Source of the DNA: Paramacrobiotus metropolitanus
Lineage: Eukaryota > Tardigrada > Eutardigrada > Parachela > Macrobiotidae
DNA: 64,000 nucleotides
Direction of reading: 5' to 3'
Assembly (NCBI RefSeq): GCF_019649055.1
Contig: NW_026570395.1
Coordinates: 62,001-126,000 of the forward strand
The position numbers and the translations under genes are program-made. The notes below the pieces were generated by a model. It made no database searches and was not told where the DNA came from. It saw only the letters and a list, made by a program, of their open reading frames with translations. Shown one piece after another: positions 46,170 through 59,000 of this stretch. Position 1 is the stretch's first letter. Each line of letters opens with the position of its first letter.

Positions 46170-48062
46170 GCAGAAGTAAAGCTTAAGCGATTATTCGACA
46201 TGCAGCATAAAAAAGGACAACTACATAGTAACTATCAATATCGTAGAAATTCCCCATGTCGAGATTCCTGGAGAGCAGTTGGAAGTTGGAACTTGGGACT
46301 GCATCATGAGAAAACGGAAAACGATCAAAAAATTGGTTAAAATGTACAGAATAAAGCCAGTTCGACTGCTTTCGAACACGGAGCATAGAGCCTAGAGCCC
46401 GGCACGAGCAGCAGAAGTGCTGCTCGGCGCGCTCGTTTTCACTTGCCAAAACTTTCCGCTCGTTCAGCTCGCTCGCGGCCGAACCGCCGCTCGCTCGGCT
46501 CGCTCGTTTTTCAATTTTACCTTGTTGTTGCTCGCTCGACTCGATCGTATTCTTATTTTTGCAAATCGGCTCGCTCGGGAGCGGAGTTAATTTAACGTTT
46601 CAAATTTTTTTGCGCGAATTAGATATTCCAAAATTTTAGTCTCACCAAAAAGCAAAATCTTAGTCAAAAAAGGATATCTAAAATTACTTCTCTTCCACAT
46701 CGGCAGTTAATTTTTTCTTCGTTTTTTCGCTGACAGCTTTCTGCAGTTCGAACTGATTCCCATTTTCTTGTGTATTTTGAAATGCAATAAAAATGTTTGA
46801 AATGTTTACCAGGCAATAAAGGAATTAAGAAACGGGTTCAATAATGTCTCTTTGTTGGTTACGGATTATCGTTACTTAGTCCCGACTCCCGAGTCCAACA
46901 TATCAAGGAAAAATTTAGTAAACTAGTTCGCGCGAAGCGCGAAGGTGACGGTGATTTACGACCCTTTTCAGCTTGGTCAAGCTAATTTTTACGCAGGAAA
47001 CTCTTTCAGTTCGCATAAAGTCAGCCTATAAGCTCGTGATCGCTCGCACCCGGCGATCCCGCTCGCTCGGCTCGCTCGCATATTTTTTTCCTGTTGCTCG
47101 GCTCGTTCATAAATTTGCAAAACAGCGCCTGCTCGCTCGAAGTGCTCGCGAGCACCGAACGCTCGCGAGCCGAGCCGAGCTGCTCGGCTCGTGCCGGGCT
47201 CTAATAGAGCCCAAGCGACTTCCGGAGCGCTGGCATATCGCACTGTGCAGTACAATACAATACTAATGCATACGGAAGTACAGATACGAGCTAAAAGTAC
47301 TCGTACAATAAAATAATTACTTGTACAAAACAAGTACATTTAAACGAATTAAAGCGATAAAATTAATGGTGCCTAGAATCTGTAGAGTGAAAATAATTAA
47401 CAGGGAGTTACTGTACTTATAAAATAGGGCGAAATTATAAGTGCTGGGCCTTATTTAAAATGATTAATTAATTTGAATTTAAAAAATTAATTTTTAACAT
47501 TTTACAATTTATCCGATCAGTTCTTCACCTAACATTTGAATTTGAATAATAATAATAAAATAATTTCAAATCGCTTGAAGTCAGCCGGTCTAATTCTGTA
47601 ATGTGAAGTTTGAAATTTGAAAAAAAATTAATTATTGCAATTCAAACCTAGAATGTACAGGTAAAGTACCGGATACGTATGAAGTATAAAAACATATATT
47701 GTGTACAGTCTCTTCTCATGTTAACTGGGACAAATTCTTCATCTGATTGTACTATACTGAGTGGTTCTCGTTGTTGTGCATATTGAAAAATAAAAGCACA
47801 TAAAAATATGCTTGCCTGCTCCTTTAAATGCCATCAACAGCAGTTTCAAGTATTACAAGGCAGAGTGGAGAAAATTAGTATTCAAATTAATATTCAAACT
47901 CCAAAATTCATTAATATTCAAACTCCAAAACTTTTTGTACTGTTTATCTGGACATCGATGCAGTCGCATCTTGCCATTGTATTCGTATTTCTACAGTATT
48001 GATAGTTACTGTGTAGTCGTCCTTTTTTATGCTGCATGTCGAATATTCGCTTTACTTCTGCA
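46170..48062. repeat. Inverted repeat pair (about 75 bp arms) bracketing the hAT-like element
   Basis: The complement of 46,170-46,250 matches 47,985-48,062 at roughly 85%. A shared core reads ccttttttatgctgcatgtc in the right arm. The arms enclose 1.7 kb, including the complete hAT-like element. Confidence 0.55.
46393..47203. mobile_element. 811-bp hAT-like non-autonomous DNA transposon
   Basis: The left end tagagcccggcacgagc and the right end gctcgtgccgggctcta form a 17-bp perfect terminal inverted repeat. The flanks atagagcc (46,385-46,392) and atagagcc (47,204-47,211) are a perfect 8-bp target duplication, the size typical of hAT elements. Subterminal regions are crowded with gctcg / cgagc repeats in both orientations, which are possible transposase binding sites. 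No transposase ORF is present, so it must have been moved in trans. Confidence 0.85.
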
Positions 48063-49020
48063 TCCAATCGTACGTTTGCTCATGCACAACTTTAGAACTA
48101 CATGTATGTATTTACCGTTTGTATCGCTTATTATAATATTGTAGGTACAAAGAATAAGTGTTTGGTATGTACTTACAATTGTATTTATGCATGGTACAGT
48201 ACTTCATTTTCATCGTGCTGCGTGCCTAACCTTGTACTGTACCTACTGTTTTATAAGACACAGTGATTCGATTGCAAGATGGTGTAAGTTTTATCATACG
48301 CGTACTGCGCTACAAAATAAAGAGTATTATTATTTGCAATTGTTTTTGGCACAATATCTAAATTTGAATTTTCGCTTAATTTTTAGCGATACGGGAACAT
48401 ACACAACATACTTGTACAGGTGCTTGTTATTTGTGCAGCTCATTTTAAATTATTTATTACATCAAAAAATTCTGGTACAGTATGTTATAAAATTAAAAAG
48501 AATATACACGAAATTATTAGTGTACAGGTAAATAACGCAGCCATTTAATTTTACGATGGTCACAGGAAGTTGCCGTGACTTTGTTACCGTAAACTAGAGT
48601 GGTACTCACCTCGTATTCGCACCATTGTACGGGCGAACAGTAACCACGAAAGTTTTTTGTTATAAGATTGTATTTTATAGTCGTATAATATTGTGCTGGA
48701 GTTAAGATATTATACACGATGACGATTTCTAAGAGAGCCATTATTCGATAGCTGGTTGGTGTTGAAAAAGCACGATAAACACTGTAATTTCCGGATGCAA
48801 GCGTCTGCCGATTGGTGCGTTTGGAGAGCGATTCCACGTCAGTAGCCGAATGATGGCCGCAGGGAAGAAACTGCATACCTTAAAATTTCTACCGTTGGTG
48901 TTTTCCCATAATACTATAACCTCGATGTGGTTGTTGCATATAAACCATAGTAGCGATATTATATTGATAACGAGAAAGTATTTCGCTTTCTCACTAAATA
49001 TACATATTCTGAAAAACACA
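47212..49020. other. Gene-poor stretch
   Basis: Very AT-rich. A short tandem repeat of ttaatattcaaactccaaaa lies at about 47,885-47,935. No supported gene. Confidence 0.4.
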
Positions 49021-49029
49021 GCGTACTGC

Positions 49030-50612
49030 ATGGCAGAGTATAACTGCGACGATAACAGTATCCCCGTTTACATCTGCCAAAGGTATAATTATGCGTGTTT
49101 TGTAAATACTTTTTATTTCTTATTGAGGACGAAAAGAGGAATATGGTGTTCGGTTTCCGGGGGTTGTGGTTACATAAAAAACCGGGGGTTCTGGTTACAT
49201 ACATGGCCGAAATGTGGAAATGCCGAGTCCCTTCAAGAACGGAGTGCTGAGGCGGTTGCTGCAGTCGGTAAGGTACAAGTATTTATTACTGTATTTATGG
49301 TGTTATACGTGATCGGCTTGATAGTTATTACATGTATTGGTCTACATAGTCTAATTCGTACAGGATGTACAAATCAATTAAATTTATTTTAGGGCAGTAT
49401 GTAATATTAATGTGAAACTTGTATATGTATATACGAGGAAAAAAATACGATATATCATATGTGTACAAATTACTTTACAAGACCGCGAAGCTGTTATACT
49501 GTACGGAAACGCACAAAAACCGGCAAAGAGTTATTTTAACCAAAATTTTGAGAAGCAAACTACATAAGTACGAAATTTAAATTTTTACTTAGGCAATTAA
49601 ATGTAACACTGGTTTTTTATTGCATTTATATAAATTCACTCTAAAGGCTCGTCATTATCATCAATAAGGCCCAACAGGTGCTGTTTAGCATTTGCTTTTG
49701 AAGATACAAAATTACGAGTACAACGTATTATACAACAGCATGTATCGTACGAAACAGCCCTAACTCATTTCCGCCACGCAAATTTTCTCTTTATATTTCA
49801 TGCGAGTATTAATTAAAAGTAGGGTAGCAAAAAATAAGTACCGGCAAGTGCAGTGTCCCCTCACCTCACTTAACTTTTCGTTCAAAATAAAATAAAATAT
49901 GAAATATTCTGATTAGTTAAAATGTGGTACAGTCCCGCCCTATTGAACGACTATTGAATCATCTCGTAACGAACGGCAAATGTTCGTTACTATAACGCTC
50001 TGGCAGTCGGTACCGGTTACAATTTTTCGTAAAACTGGCTCTTCTCAGTCTTCTGCCGGTAAAATAACGTCGACTCATGCAGCTACAGCAGCACATACAC
50101 TTTTCTGCTACGAAAACCTGTGTAAACGGGCGTCGCTATGGCGTAATAAAAGGTATCTGCTCAGGAAGACTTCAGTTTTGATGTGCGAAACGTAACTAAA
50201 TAGATGCGGCAGTCTGTTTTTATTTACTGCCACCCGATCAGCAAGCCGGTGGTTTACATATAATTATTACAATACCTGTAGTTTACATAATTTAATTTCG
50301 AACATACAATATTTATATACCGTTTTTATGCTACCGAGCTTACGCAGAAATTCTTTTGAATAGAGTTTATGACACGTTTCATTTGACTGTTACAGAAATC
50401 AGAACGTGAGCCATGCGCTTTCGCAGCATATAGAATATTACCTTGACGTAAGTACATTTCCTGTGTGTTTTACCATTGCCGTTGCTCTAGACCGTGTCGA
50501 CGTACATATGTAGAAAATCGTAGAAGCTTGGCGCAGACCGGGCAGTCGCCCAATCGACTTTATCGGGCAGCACCTACTCAATTTCGCAGTCCACGCACTG
50601 TACATGTATGGA
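49030..50612 (+). CDS. Possible small gene with a Dpy-30-like exon (weak)
   Basis: Three candidate exons join in frame: 49030-49081 (from ATG, MAEYNCDDNS...), about 49228-49268 (PFKNGVLRRLLQS, ending at GTAAGG), and 50514-50612. The last reads KIVEAWRRPGSRPIDFIGQH then LL, and ends at a GTATAAG donor. RRPGSRPIDFIGQHLL resembles the short Dpy-30 helix motif (RPxxPIxFLAxYLL). The first acceptors are weak and no terminal exon was found. Treat it as a pointer, not a gene model. Confidence 0.25.
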
Positions 50613-50619
50613 GGTATAA

Positions 50620-51600
50620 GAAAAAAATATATTATTTATGTAGAACCAGTTTTTCTTTAGTGTAGATGGCTGTACAGACTGTACAGTAGCGGATTTTTGT
50701 TTTATATACAGTACTTAATGCTAATCTAACTCTGAACCTGCAACTTAATGCAAGACACAATACAGAGTAGTTATTATACCGTTGCAAAAAAAAAACTTCC
50801 GAATGGTGCAACAAGGGCGGAAATCCCGGTCTTCATAGGTCATGAAGTATCGCAGTCAAACTTTTAGCAACAGACAAAATCTAGCTCTGTACTGTAGTTA
50901 AATCTCAATTGTTGACCAGCTGTGTTTGCTTCAAAGTTTAAACTTTTTTTCAACTTTTCAGGTAATTCTGCCTAATGAATGGTTAGAAATTTAGAAAAAC
51001 AGCTGTAGTGGCTGTTGGCGGTATTGCAGCTTGTGTGCAATCTTTTTTGATTACAATACTTTGTATTATCACTACTTAGTACTTACTAGTACTGAACTAC
51101 AATAGCCAACCTCCTATAGCGCAGATAGTGATACTGTAGTGTTGTCGGTACAAAGAAAGACATTGAGTGCTCTGTGATTGCCGCGTTACCGGCAAGGCGT
51201 GATAGTACTTCCTGTAACAATCCGGAAATTTTGAAGTAACAGTCACCTCGACGTTCTCCGCCGGGTTTGCGCAACTATGATTGTAGTTGCGGTATATATG
51301 CCGTATCACTGGCGATGGCACTGCAGGGAGACCCCTTGTACAATACGTAAATTAACTATGTTCGGAAAGAGTTACGAATGCTCGATTGGTAACAGATCGA
51401 ATATAATTATAGACATACGCAGTCAGTAGTCGCTGCAGCCTCTAGATACTCGTACAAAGATACAGGTCCTAAAAATTCAGTATTCATTTCAAAGTGCACA
51501 CAGTCTGTGATCCAAACGATGATGCCATCGCTCGTCGCAGCGTCCGAGCGCGAAATATTCGTAGATGCGAGATAAGGTGCAAAGGTGCAGGCAAACAAGC
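50620..51600. other. Gene-free stretch
   Basis: No supported coding region or repeat on either strand. Confidence 0.4.
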
Positions 51601-51604
51601 CCTG

Positions 51605-51728
51605 TACTTGCTGCCGTCACGCGGCTGGAGTGTAACGTTTCGGCTGTACATATGATTAAATCAGGCGCGGTACATAAGCACCATGTTTAACCACAACGTA
51701 AACTCCAGCCGGGTGACGGCAGCAAGTA
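51605..51728. mobile_element. 124-bp MITE, best-preserved copy 2
   Basis: The left end tacttgctgccgtcacgcgg (continuing ctggagtgtaacgtt) is the inverted copy of the right end aacgtaaactccagccgggt (continuing gacggcagcaagta), about 33 bp with two or three mismatches. Related copies lie at 4,786-4,913 and 63,047-63,177. No clear target duplication was found. Confidence 0.75.
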
Positions 51729-51849
51729 AAAGAAGTGCTTTGCCACAGCCCTTGAATGCCCCTATATTATAATATTAAACAGCGGAAAGTGTGTTTCTTG
51801 CAGACGTACTCGTACGTTATTTTATATTATGACATTGTAGAGGACTAAT

Positions 51850-52135
51850 TAAACATGTTCAAGCGTTTTCGGCTACCGTAGATGTCAGCCAGCTGGTGGT
51901 TTACGTTGTGGATAGACAGCATTAATTATGCAAAGCGCTGCTACTAACGCAAGATTGCAGGTACATCAAGTAAATTACAGGTATAAAGGTAAATAACTGT
52001 AAGCACAGTTCAGCTAATACCACGTGTACCGTCAGTTCCATACAACCTTACCTTTATAAAAAATACTGTCAACCCGCAACGTAAACCACCAGCTGGCTGA
52101 TATCAGCAGTTGCCGGAAACGGCGGAGCACGTTCA
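51850..52135. mobile_element. About 285-bp foldback MITE
   Basis: The left arm contains gtcagccagctggtggttta followed by cgttgtgg (about 51,884-51,916). The right arm near 52,077-52,120 is its complement. The arms extend about 65 bp with decreasing identity. The interior has no ORF. It starts about 120 bp after the previous MITE. Confidence 0.65.
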
Positions 52136-52139
52136 GTTT

Positions 52140-53065
52140 TGCCCTTATTTTTTGTATTTTTGTATGATAACGTTGCACCGTGATTTATACCGACTTCCTA
52201 TCGACCTGATGTTTTAAACTTTTTTCCTTAACAATAATTCAGATCCGTGCAGTACGTGCTATTTCCCGAAAGTCACGCCTACAACATAAGCGTCTGTACA
52301 AGATCACATCGCTATTTGCCGAAGTTTTACCGCAGGCCCGTTTGTTAAGTTTTTTGACATCTATGTGCCGTTACTGTGTACTTGTATAACGCTGCTGTAC
52401 TGCATATCTATCTATATACACAGTACAACTTACAAGTTACAAGTATTTCTAACTCGTGTAGAATTACTTGTAGGTGCTAGGTAGTATCAATACTTCAAGT
52501 ATAGCCGAATTATAGTACTGCAATTTATTGTGATTGTGCCCGTGATTAATAAGCGCATTCATATCCTGATTTCGACCAGTAAGATCATTTCAGCCTGTTA
52601 ATTGTTTGTACAGCTGAGTCGATAACTGCCTTCCTCAGCGAAATAAGAAACTTTTATATTTTTTAATATGTTAATAATTTTATTTGGCTAAAATTTTGAG
52701 CTACATACTTCCGGTGTGGTTCTAACGAGCAAATGTTCAGACTTCGTACACAATAGTAGGGCGCTTTTTCTTGTGTGATGAATTTGAAACAGAACGGATA
52801 ACATGATTACGATACCAATAATAATCTAAAAACACTATGTCTTAATCTAAAGACTAAAATCATATTACTGGAACTAATACTGCACATTGTGCACAATGCT
52901 TGCAAAATTAATTGACGTACTATAGTACGTACGAAACTCTGCAGATGGATAAATAAGCAGTAGAGATTTCTGTAGAATAAGGTGCCGTAACAAATAAAAT
53001 TGTTATAAGGTTTCTATGTTGTTGTGCCACATTAACCACGTTGATACAACGTGCATTTACAGTAA
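52140..53065. other. Gene-free 3' flank of the P450 gene
   Basis: AT-rich. A minus-strand AATAAA near 52,680, about 380 bases past the P450 stop, is a candidate poly(A) signal. Confidence 0.4.
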
Positions 53066-56000
53066 TCAGCCGCTTCTTTCTTCCAGGACTACTTCGAATG
53101 GCGGTGGATAGAAGACGACACCGGCGCTGCCCTGGAGGGACGGCAGAGCGGCGGCTTCCGGGAGGCGGATGCGGAAGGTATGGAGGATGTTGGCGATGAA
53201 TAAGAAGAGCTCCTTACGGGCCAGCTGCTCGCCGATACAAGACCGGCGGCCAGCACCAAAGGGAATGAAGAATTCCGGCACGGTCAATGTCTGGTTGGCC
53301 GTGATGAAACGTTCCGGTCGGAAGGTCGCGGGGTCAGTCCACAAGGCTGGGTCGTGGTGGATGGAGTAGACATGGACCATGACGCGGGTACCTGAAAAAC
53401 ACATGTGTCACAACTTACCGGTAAGGTCAAACGGTACAGTGTTTGCGGTGACCAGATACAACATCGCAAAACAATTCGCTCACTTTAGGTGAAACACTGT
53501 CTTTTGTTTTTTCAAAATATTTTTGTTACACACTCATTGGAGCTAAGAATACGTATGTGTGACCTTACAGGAAAGTACACAAACGGGTAGTTCATTTTAT
53601 TAAGCGGCCCGCCTTTACAGCAGTTATTCCAGGTACTATTATCAAAATCACATTAATACTTAATTTGTAAGTCATAATTGAGTTGAAAGATACATGTACA
53701 AGATGCTTACGGCACAATATACGAGTACTGTACAAGCCTGATTAGATATTGAGCATTCGTAAATACATGTACAACGAAGATTCAAATTTATGGTTACATC
53801 AACCTTCATTCCGCGGCGCTCCACGCCACATTGTTTATACGTTACATTAACTTACATGCATCTTGATCTGGCATGGCTGGTGCATGCCAAAATGAATAAG
53901 AATTACCGTTACTGCCGTGTGGATGAGGGCTAAGCGACAATAAAGGAGCGATCTGGCGTCGGAGCACAGTTTGTCATTGCAGATTGTACATAATGGTAGT
54001 GCAGTGGCTAAATGGCTATCGTTCAGGATTCTAACTTGGCGCACGCCGCCCTGTTCTTTTAAGTACATGTTCAATACTCAATAATATGTAATCAGGCTTG
54101 TACTACATAAAACGCATTTTGTGAATGAATTAATAAACGAATGAATTTTTATAATCTTCCATTCATTTCTACGTATAGAGTTAAAAATATGTTCTGGACT
54201 CATGTTTGTGCACGTTAGATTTTGTTTTCGCGCTTTCTCAAACACTTTTTACATCATCTTATGGCGTTCTGTCGCCAGATACAGATAAACTGGAGCAGGA
54301 TTGTGAGAATCGTATAAAAGTCAACCCGTTCCTTAATAGCAAAGGTGGTGTATACCTACGCACGTCAGATTTTGCTTTCGTGTCCACCCATCACTTTCCC
54401 TTTTACATCGTTTCTTATTATATAGCGTTCCAGCCAAAGAAATATTTTATCATAGTTACCCAAGCGGAGGTTGCGCTCATACTGTACTTTTAATTAGTAA
54501 TTACCAGCTAGGAGGATATTTTACCTTCAGGGATATGATAGCCGGCAACACTGGTGTCCATCGTGCTGGCATGAGGGACACTGAACGGCAATAGGGGATA
54601 CTTGCGCATGGTCTCCAGAATAACCGCTTCCGTATAGACCAGCTGATCCCGATGCTCCAGCGTGACCCGCTCATCGGCACGGACCACATTGTCGATCTCT
54701 TTCTGCATGCGTAGTTGAATGTCCGGATGGTGCAGCATCATGGACATAACCCTGCAATATCCGAAGTACAGAATATCGCCACAGCTGGTGTATTGCATTT
54801 TGAAAAGATTAGAAAATATGTGCATTTTGAAAATAAGAAATATACCAACCTAAAGTCTCTTTGTTGAGGGCTAGAACAGCACTGACTATGGGATGCTGAT
54901 AAAAAGCTGCATATTACCTATGTTTCAAGAAAGAGTGATTTATTTTATGCCAACAAATTTACTATAGTGACTTGTAAGTGATATTTACTAAATTTTTTAT
55001 CAAAACTAATTACAGTTTCTGACGACTTTTGTGATGTTAAAAAACTGCAGTAGCTTATGCGATTTTTAAGGCCAATTTTTTGGCCGATCCTTACGTCAGC
55101 CGTAGCGTAATGGAATAAAGTTATTAACCATGTGGGGGTGGCCCAAAGTCTCATACTTCACCCATATTTGCACAGAATTAAGCCGGCTTCCCTTTCTGCA
55201 GCTGCCGCATTCAGCGGTATGGCGTTTGTTTATTGTGTATCAGGATGGAATGTTAAGCAGTCCTCACTGGTCCGGATATCGAAGCAAGCTTATTTCATGT
55301 TTATCTTTTCTTCAAAGTTCATTAGCCGTTATTTTAATAAAACTTTTAAAAAACTAAAAAAAGCTTGCATAACCAACGTATATATTTAATACAGTGTGAT
55401 TTCAGCCATGGCCGCTTTCGAGGATTATGAAATCTTCCAACGAGATATCGTTTTAGCTCATCTATTTGTTCAGATTAATAAATAAACTAGGTAATACTGT
55501 TTTGACAAAACTCATAACTCGGTGTATTTGAATGAACATAGGGATATCAATAATTACTGTGAGGTGATGGCGGAAATATCAAATACCGTTAACTTGACGA
55601 AGGAAAGATTCTGAAGGATCTCACTACAGATACAAGTGCGATATTACCATACAAACTTTTAGAACTTGACTATTCCACAAGTGGCCATAATTATATTGTT
55701 GTTGTAATCCCTTTAACAGGTGATTGAAATTTGCAGTCAATCACTCTCGTACCTTACGGATGTTTATTTGGCAAGCACAATGCGGTCCTATGATACAAGC
55801 GCCAGTTTGATTGGTTGTTAGTCATCACTCTGCGGGTGCTAAAACTGTTAAAAATTGCAATGCTATCTGGCTGACGCTGTGTACTGAATTGCAGGCAAAA
55901 ATTATAAAGTTTTAGGAATTTACGAAGTTTACGAAATCAAATAAGACCCAATGATAATTAAGATTATGAGTGTCTGGAAACTTACTTACTGTACGTGTTG

Positions 56001-59000
56001 TATAAATATTATGTACACGGTACAGATACAAAGAGCTTCGGCAACATCGATATAATACTACTATCTACATTCTACCGTACATAGGTTTTAGTAATCTTTT
56101 TTGAGTTACCTTTTTATAGATTGTCGCAAAAATTTTGTTAAATGGTAGGTGCAAAGTTATCAAGACTAACATGGCTTCCAGCTACCGGGTGAACCAACAA
56201 AAAACTCTCACCATAGAATTGTGCTGCAGGTCGTCTCAAATCCGCCGGTGAACATATCAAAGACCACACTGGTCAGATGCTGCTGATCGAACGGCCCTTT
56301 CGCCGATTGCTCCGCGTGCTGCAGCCAGCAGTCAATGAAATCGCGCGGCAATCCGGACACCCGGATTCCGACATGCTCCTTCACTGTATCCGCCAGGATA
56401 CCGATTCCATACAGGAAACGCCCCAAATGCTGCTGGTACTTTTTCTTTAAGAACGGCTTCAAAAAGGGCAGATACAAGTTCTGCTCCTTAATGGTCATAA
56501 CCTCGACGCCCTGCAGGAGCGAATCCATGAGATCCCGGAAACCGTCGGTCCCGTGCGGGAAGGTTTTGCCCAGGAGGACCCCGGCGATGACATTGGCCGA
56601 GGCGTTGGCGATTGGGGTGCGCGGGTTGAGCGGACGGCCGGTGTGTTGGCGGAGCGCGTCGAGAAGGTTCGTGGTCTCCAGTAACATGGTGTCCTGCATG
56701 GAGGTCTTGCCGAAACCGAACGAGCGCAGGGTGACCAGGGTGAATTTGCGGATGGCGCGGGCGTCCTCGTCCATACCCGCCGCGACAATGCCTGCAGAGA
56801 GGGAGAGAAAAGGTTGGTAAATGGGGTACCGCACTCGATATATTAACGTACACGAGGCGAACCAGTACATAGTACCCAATACATATGCAGTTACGTAAAA
56901 TTTCGTTTTCGCGCAATTCAAAAACTTTTTTCCGGTGGTTACAATAATAATATTATTGTTATTATTAACACTCCAAAGTACTATCGGCATTACATAATGA
57001 TTATCGGTTCATAAGAAAACTTCAGGTGCGCGCACCTGATTACGTTTAAACGTTTTGGAATCTCGCTTGACCCGTGACTTTCCAACCGGTTGCAGGTACT
57101 TACAGATACAAATGGTTTCATGCCTATAAATATGTACATATACTGCACACAAACAGTCGGGCTATAAAATGTCGCAAGCAATGCAAGATGTGTTTTGGAG
57201 TACGCAAAATGAAGTAGTCTAGAGATTTTGAAGTGAGATTCTGAATGTTTTAAACGCCAAAAGGTGCACCAAAAGTTTCATTGTGGAGCGATCTCCTTCA
57301 AATTCTTCACAAAAACAACATTTCCGCACAAGATCGTTTTGACACGAATCCGGAATTTTGGCGTTTTATTTAATTTATAGAAGAATTTTAAAATTCGAAA
57401 AACATGATGGAAACCTAATTTAAATCTTGTTTCACCCGTTACTTCCCCATCGGATTTTGTGTGAGCAAAGCTTTTCACACCATTGCGTGAGAATCATTTG
57501 ACTACAGAATGCAGTAATAAAACGATGTGAAAAAGTATTTGGGAGTGCGCGAAAACGGAAGTTTTCGTCATTAGTGCCTGAATATGGTATCGGGTCATGT
57601 ATCGCGTCACTTTCTTAACCTAACGTAACTCAACTGTTGTAACTTGGCTTACTTCTATCTGTACTAATATAGCTTTATGAAATTTTGCAGCCAAGTGACT
57701 TAAATACATACAGCTGATACAATACTTTATATTAATTTTTTCTGTACATTAGCGGGGAACGTTCTGCATGCGCAATAGTCGATTAATCAATCGCGAAATC
57801 TTTCTGCAGAAAGATTTCTACTACAAAGTTATACGAAAGACGATTCTAAACCAGCCTTATTGTTTTTGCCGTTCTTCTGAAATTTTGAAACTAATTCCGA
57901 TAATGTTGAAAATTCGAGGGTAAAGTCTTAGTGAATGTATTGTAAAAGTACTCTGTACAAGGCTTGATATTCAGTACATGGTTTGATATATAATTATCAA
58001 GTAGTACGGGAGTTTCTGTTGGGATTGCCGAGGTCTTTCAAAACCTGCGTATATGAAATGTTCAACCAAACGCCTTGCCAATCTAATAAGAATTTATTTA
58101 TCCTAGCCTTTTATCCTGTATGTATAGCACGGAAAGGTCAATAAATCATTGGAAATATTGTGGGTGGCAATATATGGCTGACTGAAAGGTCATGACCACG
58201 TAGCTTAGACCATGAGTTGGCACGGAGCATACAGAGATCTCTCTTCAACAAAGTCTAAGCAAAAGTTTCTGTGCGGTATAAAAAACCAAAAGGGAAATTT
58301 TTTTCCGACATCGAGCACCGGTGCTACGCAAATTACGGCTTAAAAACAGTTCCGGGAATTTCGAGAAAAAAAAATTTGTGCGAACTCTGTTTATGATCCG
58401 ATACTGTCGCTTGCCAAAACCACAGCGGCGCGCAAAATCTTTTTAGGCGACGTCTGACAGTTTATCGATTGCGAAAACTTTTGGGTGACTGCAGGCTTAT
58501 TGACAACGCTCTCAATCGGCAGTTTTCTAACAGCAAGTAAATACGCAAACCAGTTCTTGCTAAAGCGTACTGCTGTGGGTGTAGCAACTGTTTTTCCGAG
58601 AATTTCAAAATACCTTGTAGTTACTGTTAGGCTAACATAACATAACATTTCTGTTGAACTACAGAGTTCCCGGTAACTGCATGGGCCGGGCAACGCGCAG
58701 CTAATTAAATGAAGCAGGGTTTTCTTGCAGATGTCACTGCAGACAAATAATGGAGAGAAAAACGTTACCTTTGACGGGAACACCATCAAAATGCAATTCC
58801 GGAGGCCGACCCGCGAATTCCCATGCGTGGTCAACGAGGAATTCGCGGAAACGCTGATAGGATGTCAACATAATTACCTTCCTGCAAATTACAAACAGGT
58901 GTTTAAAATCTAAAATAATTTATAATAATTCTAAACTGTCGACTTTTCTTTTTTCTGTTAGGAATATTTTTGTAAACTGAAATTATGCAATACGCACAAG

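Noticed and set aside
58391-58834. A 147-codon minus-strand ORF within the P450 locus
   Set aside because: It overlaps part of P450 exon 2 in another frame and has no recognisable motif.
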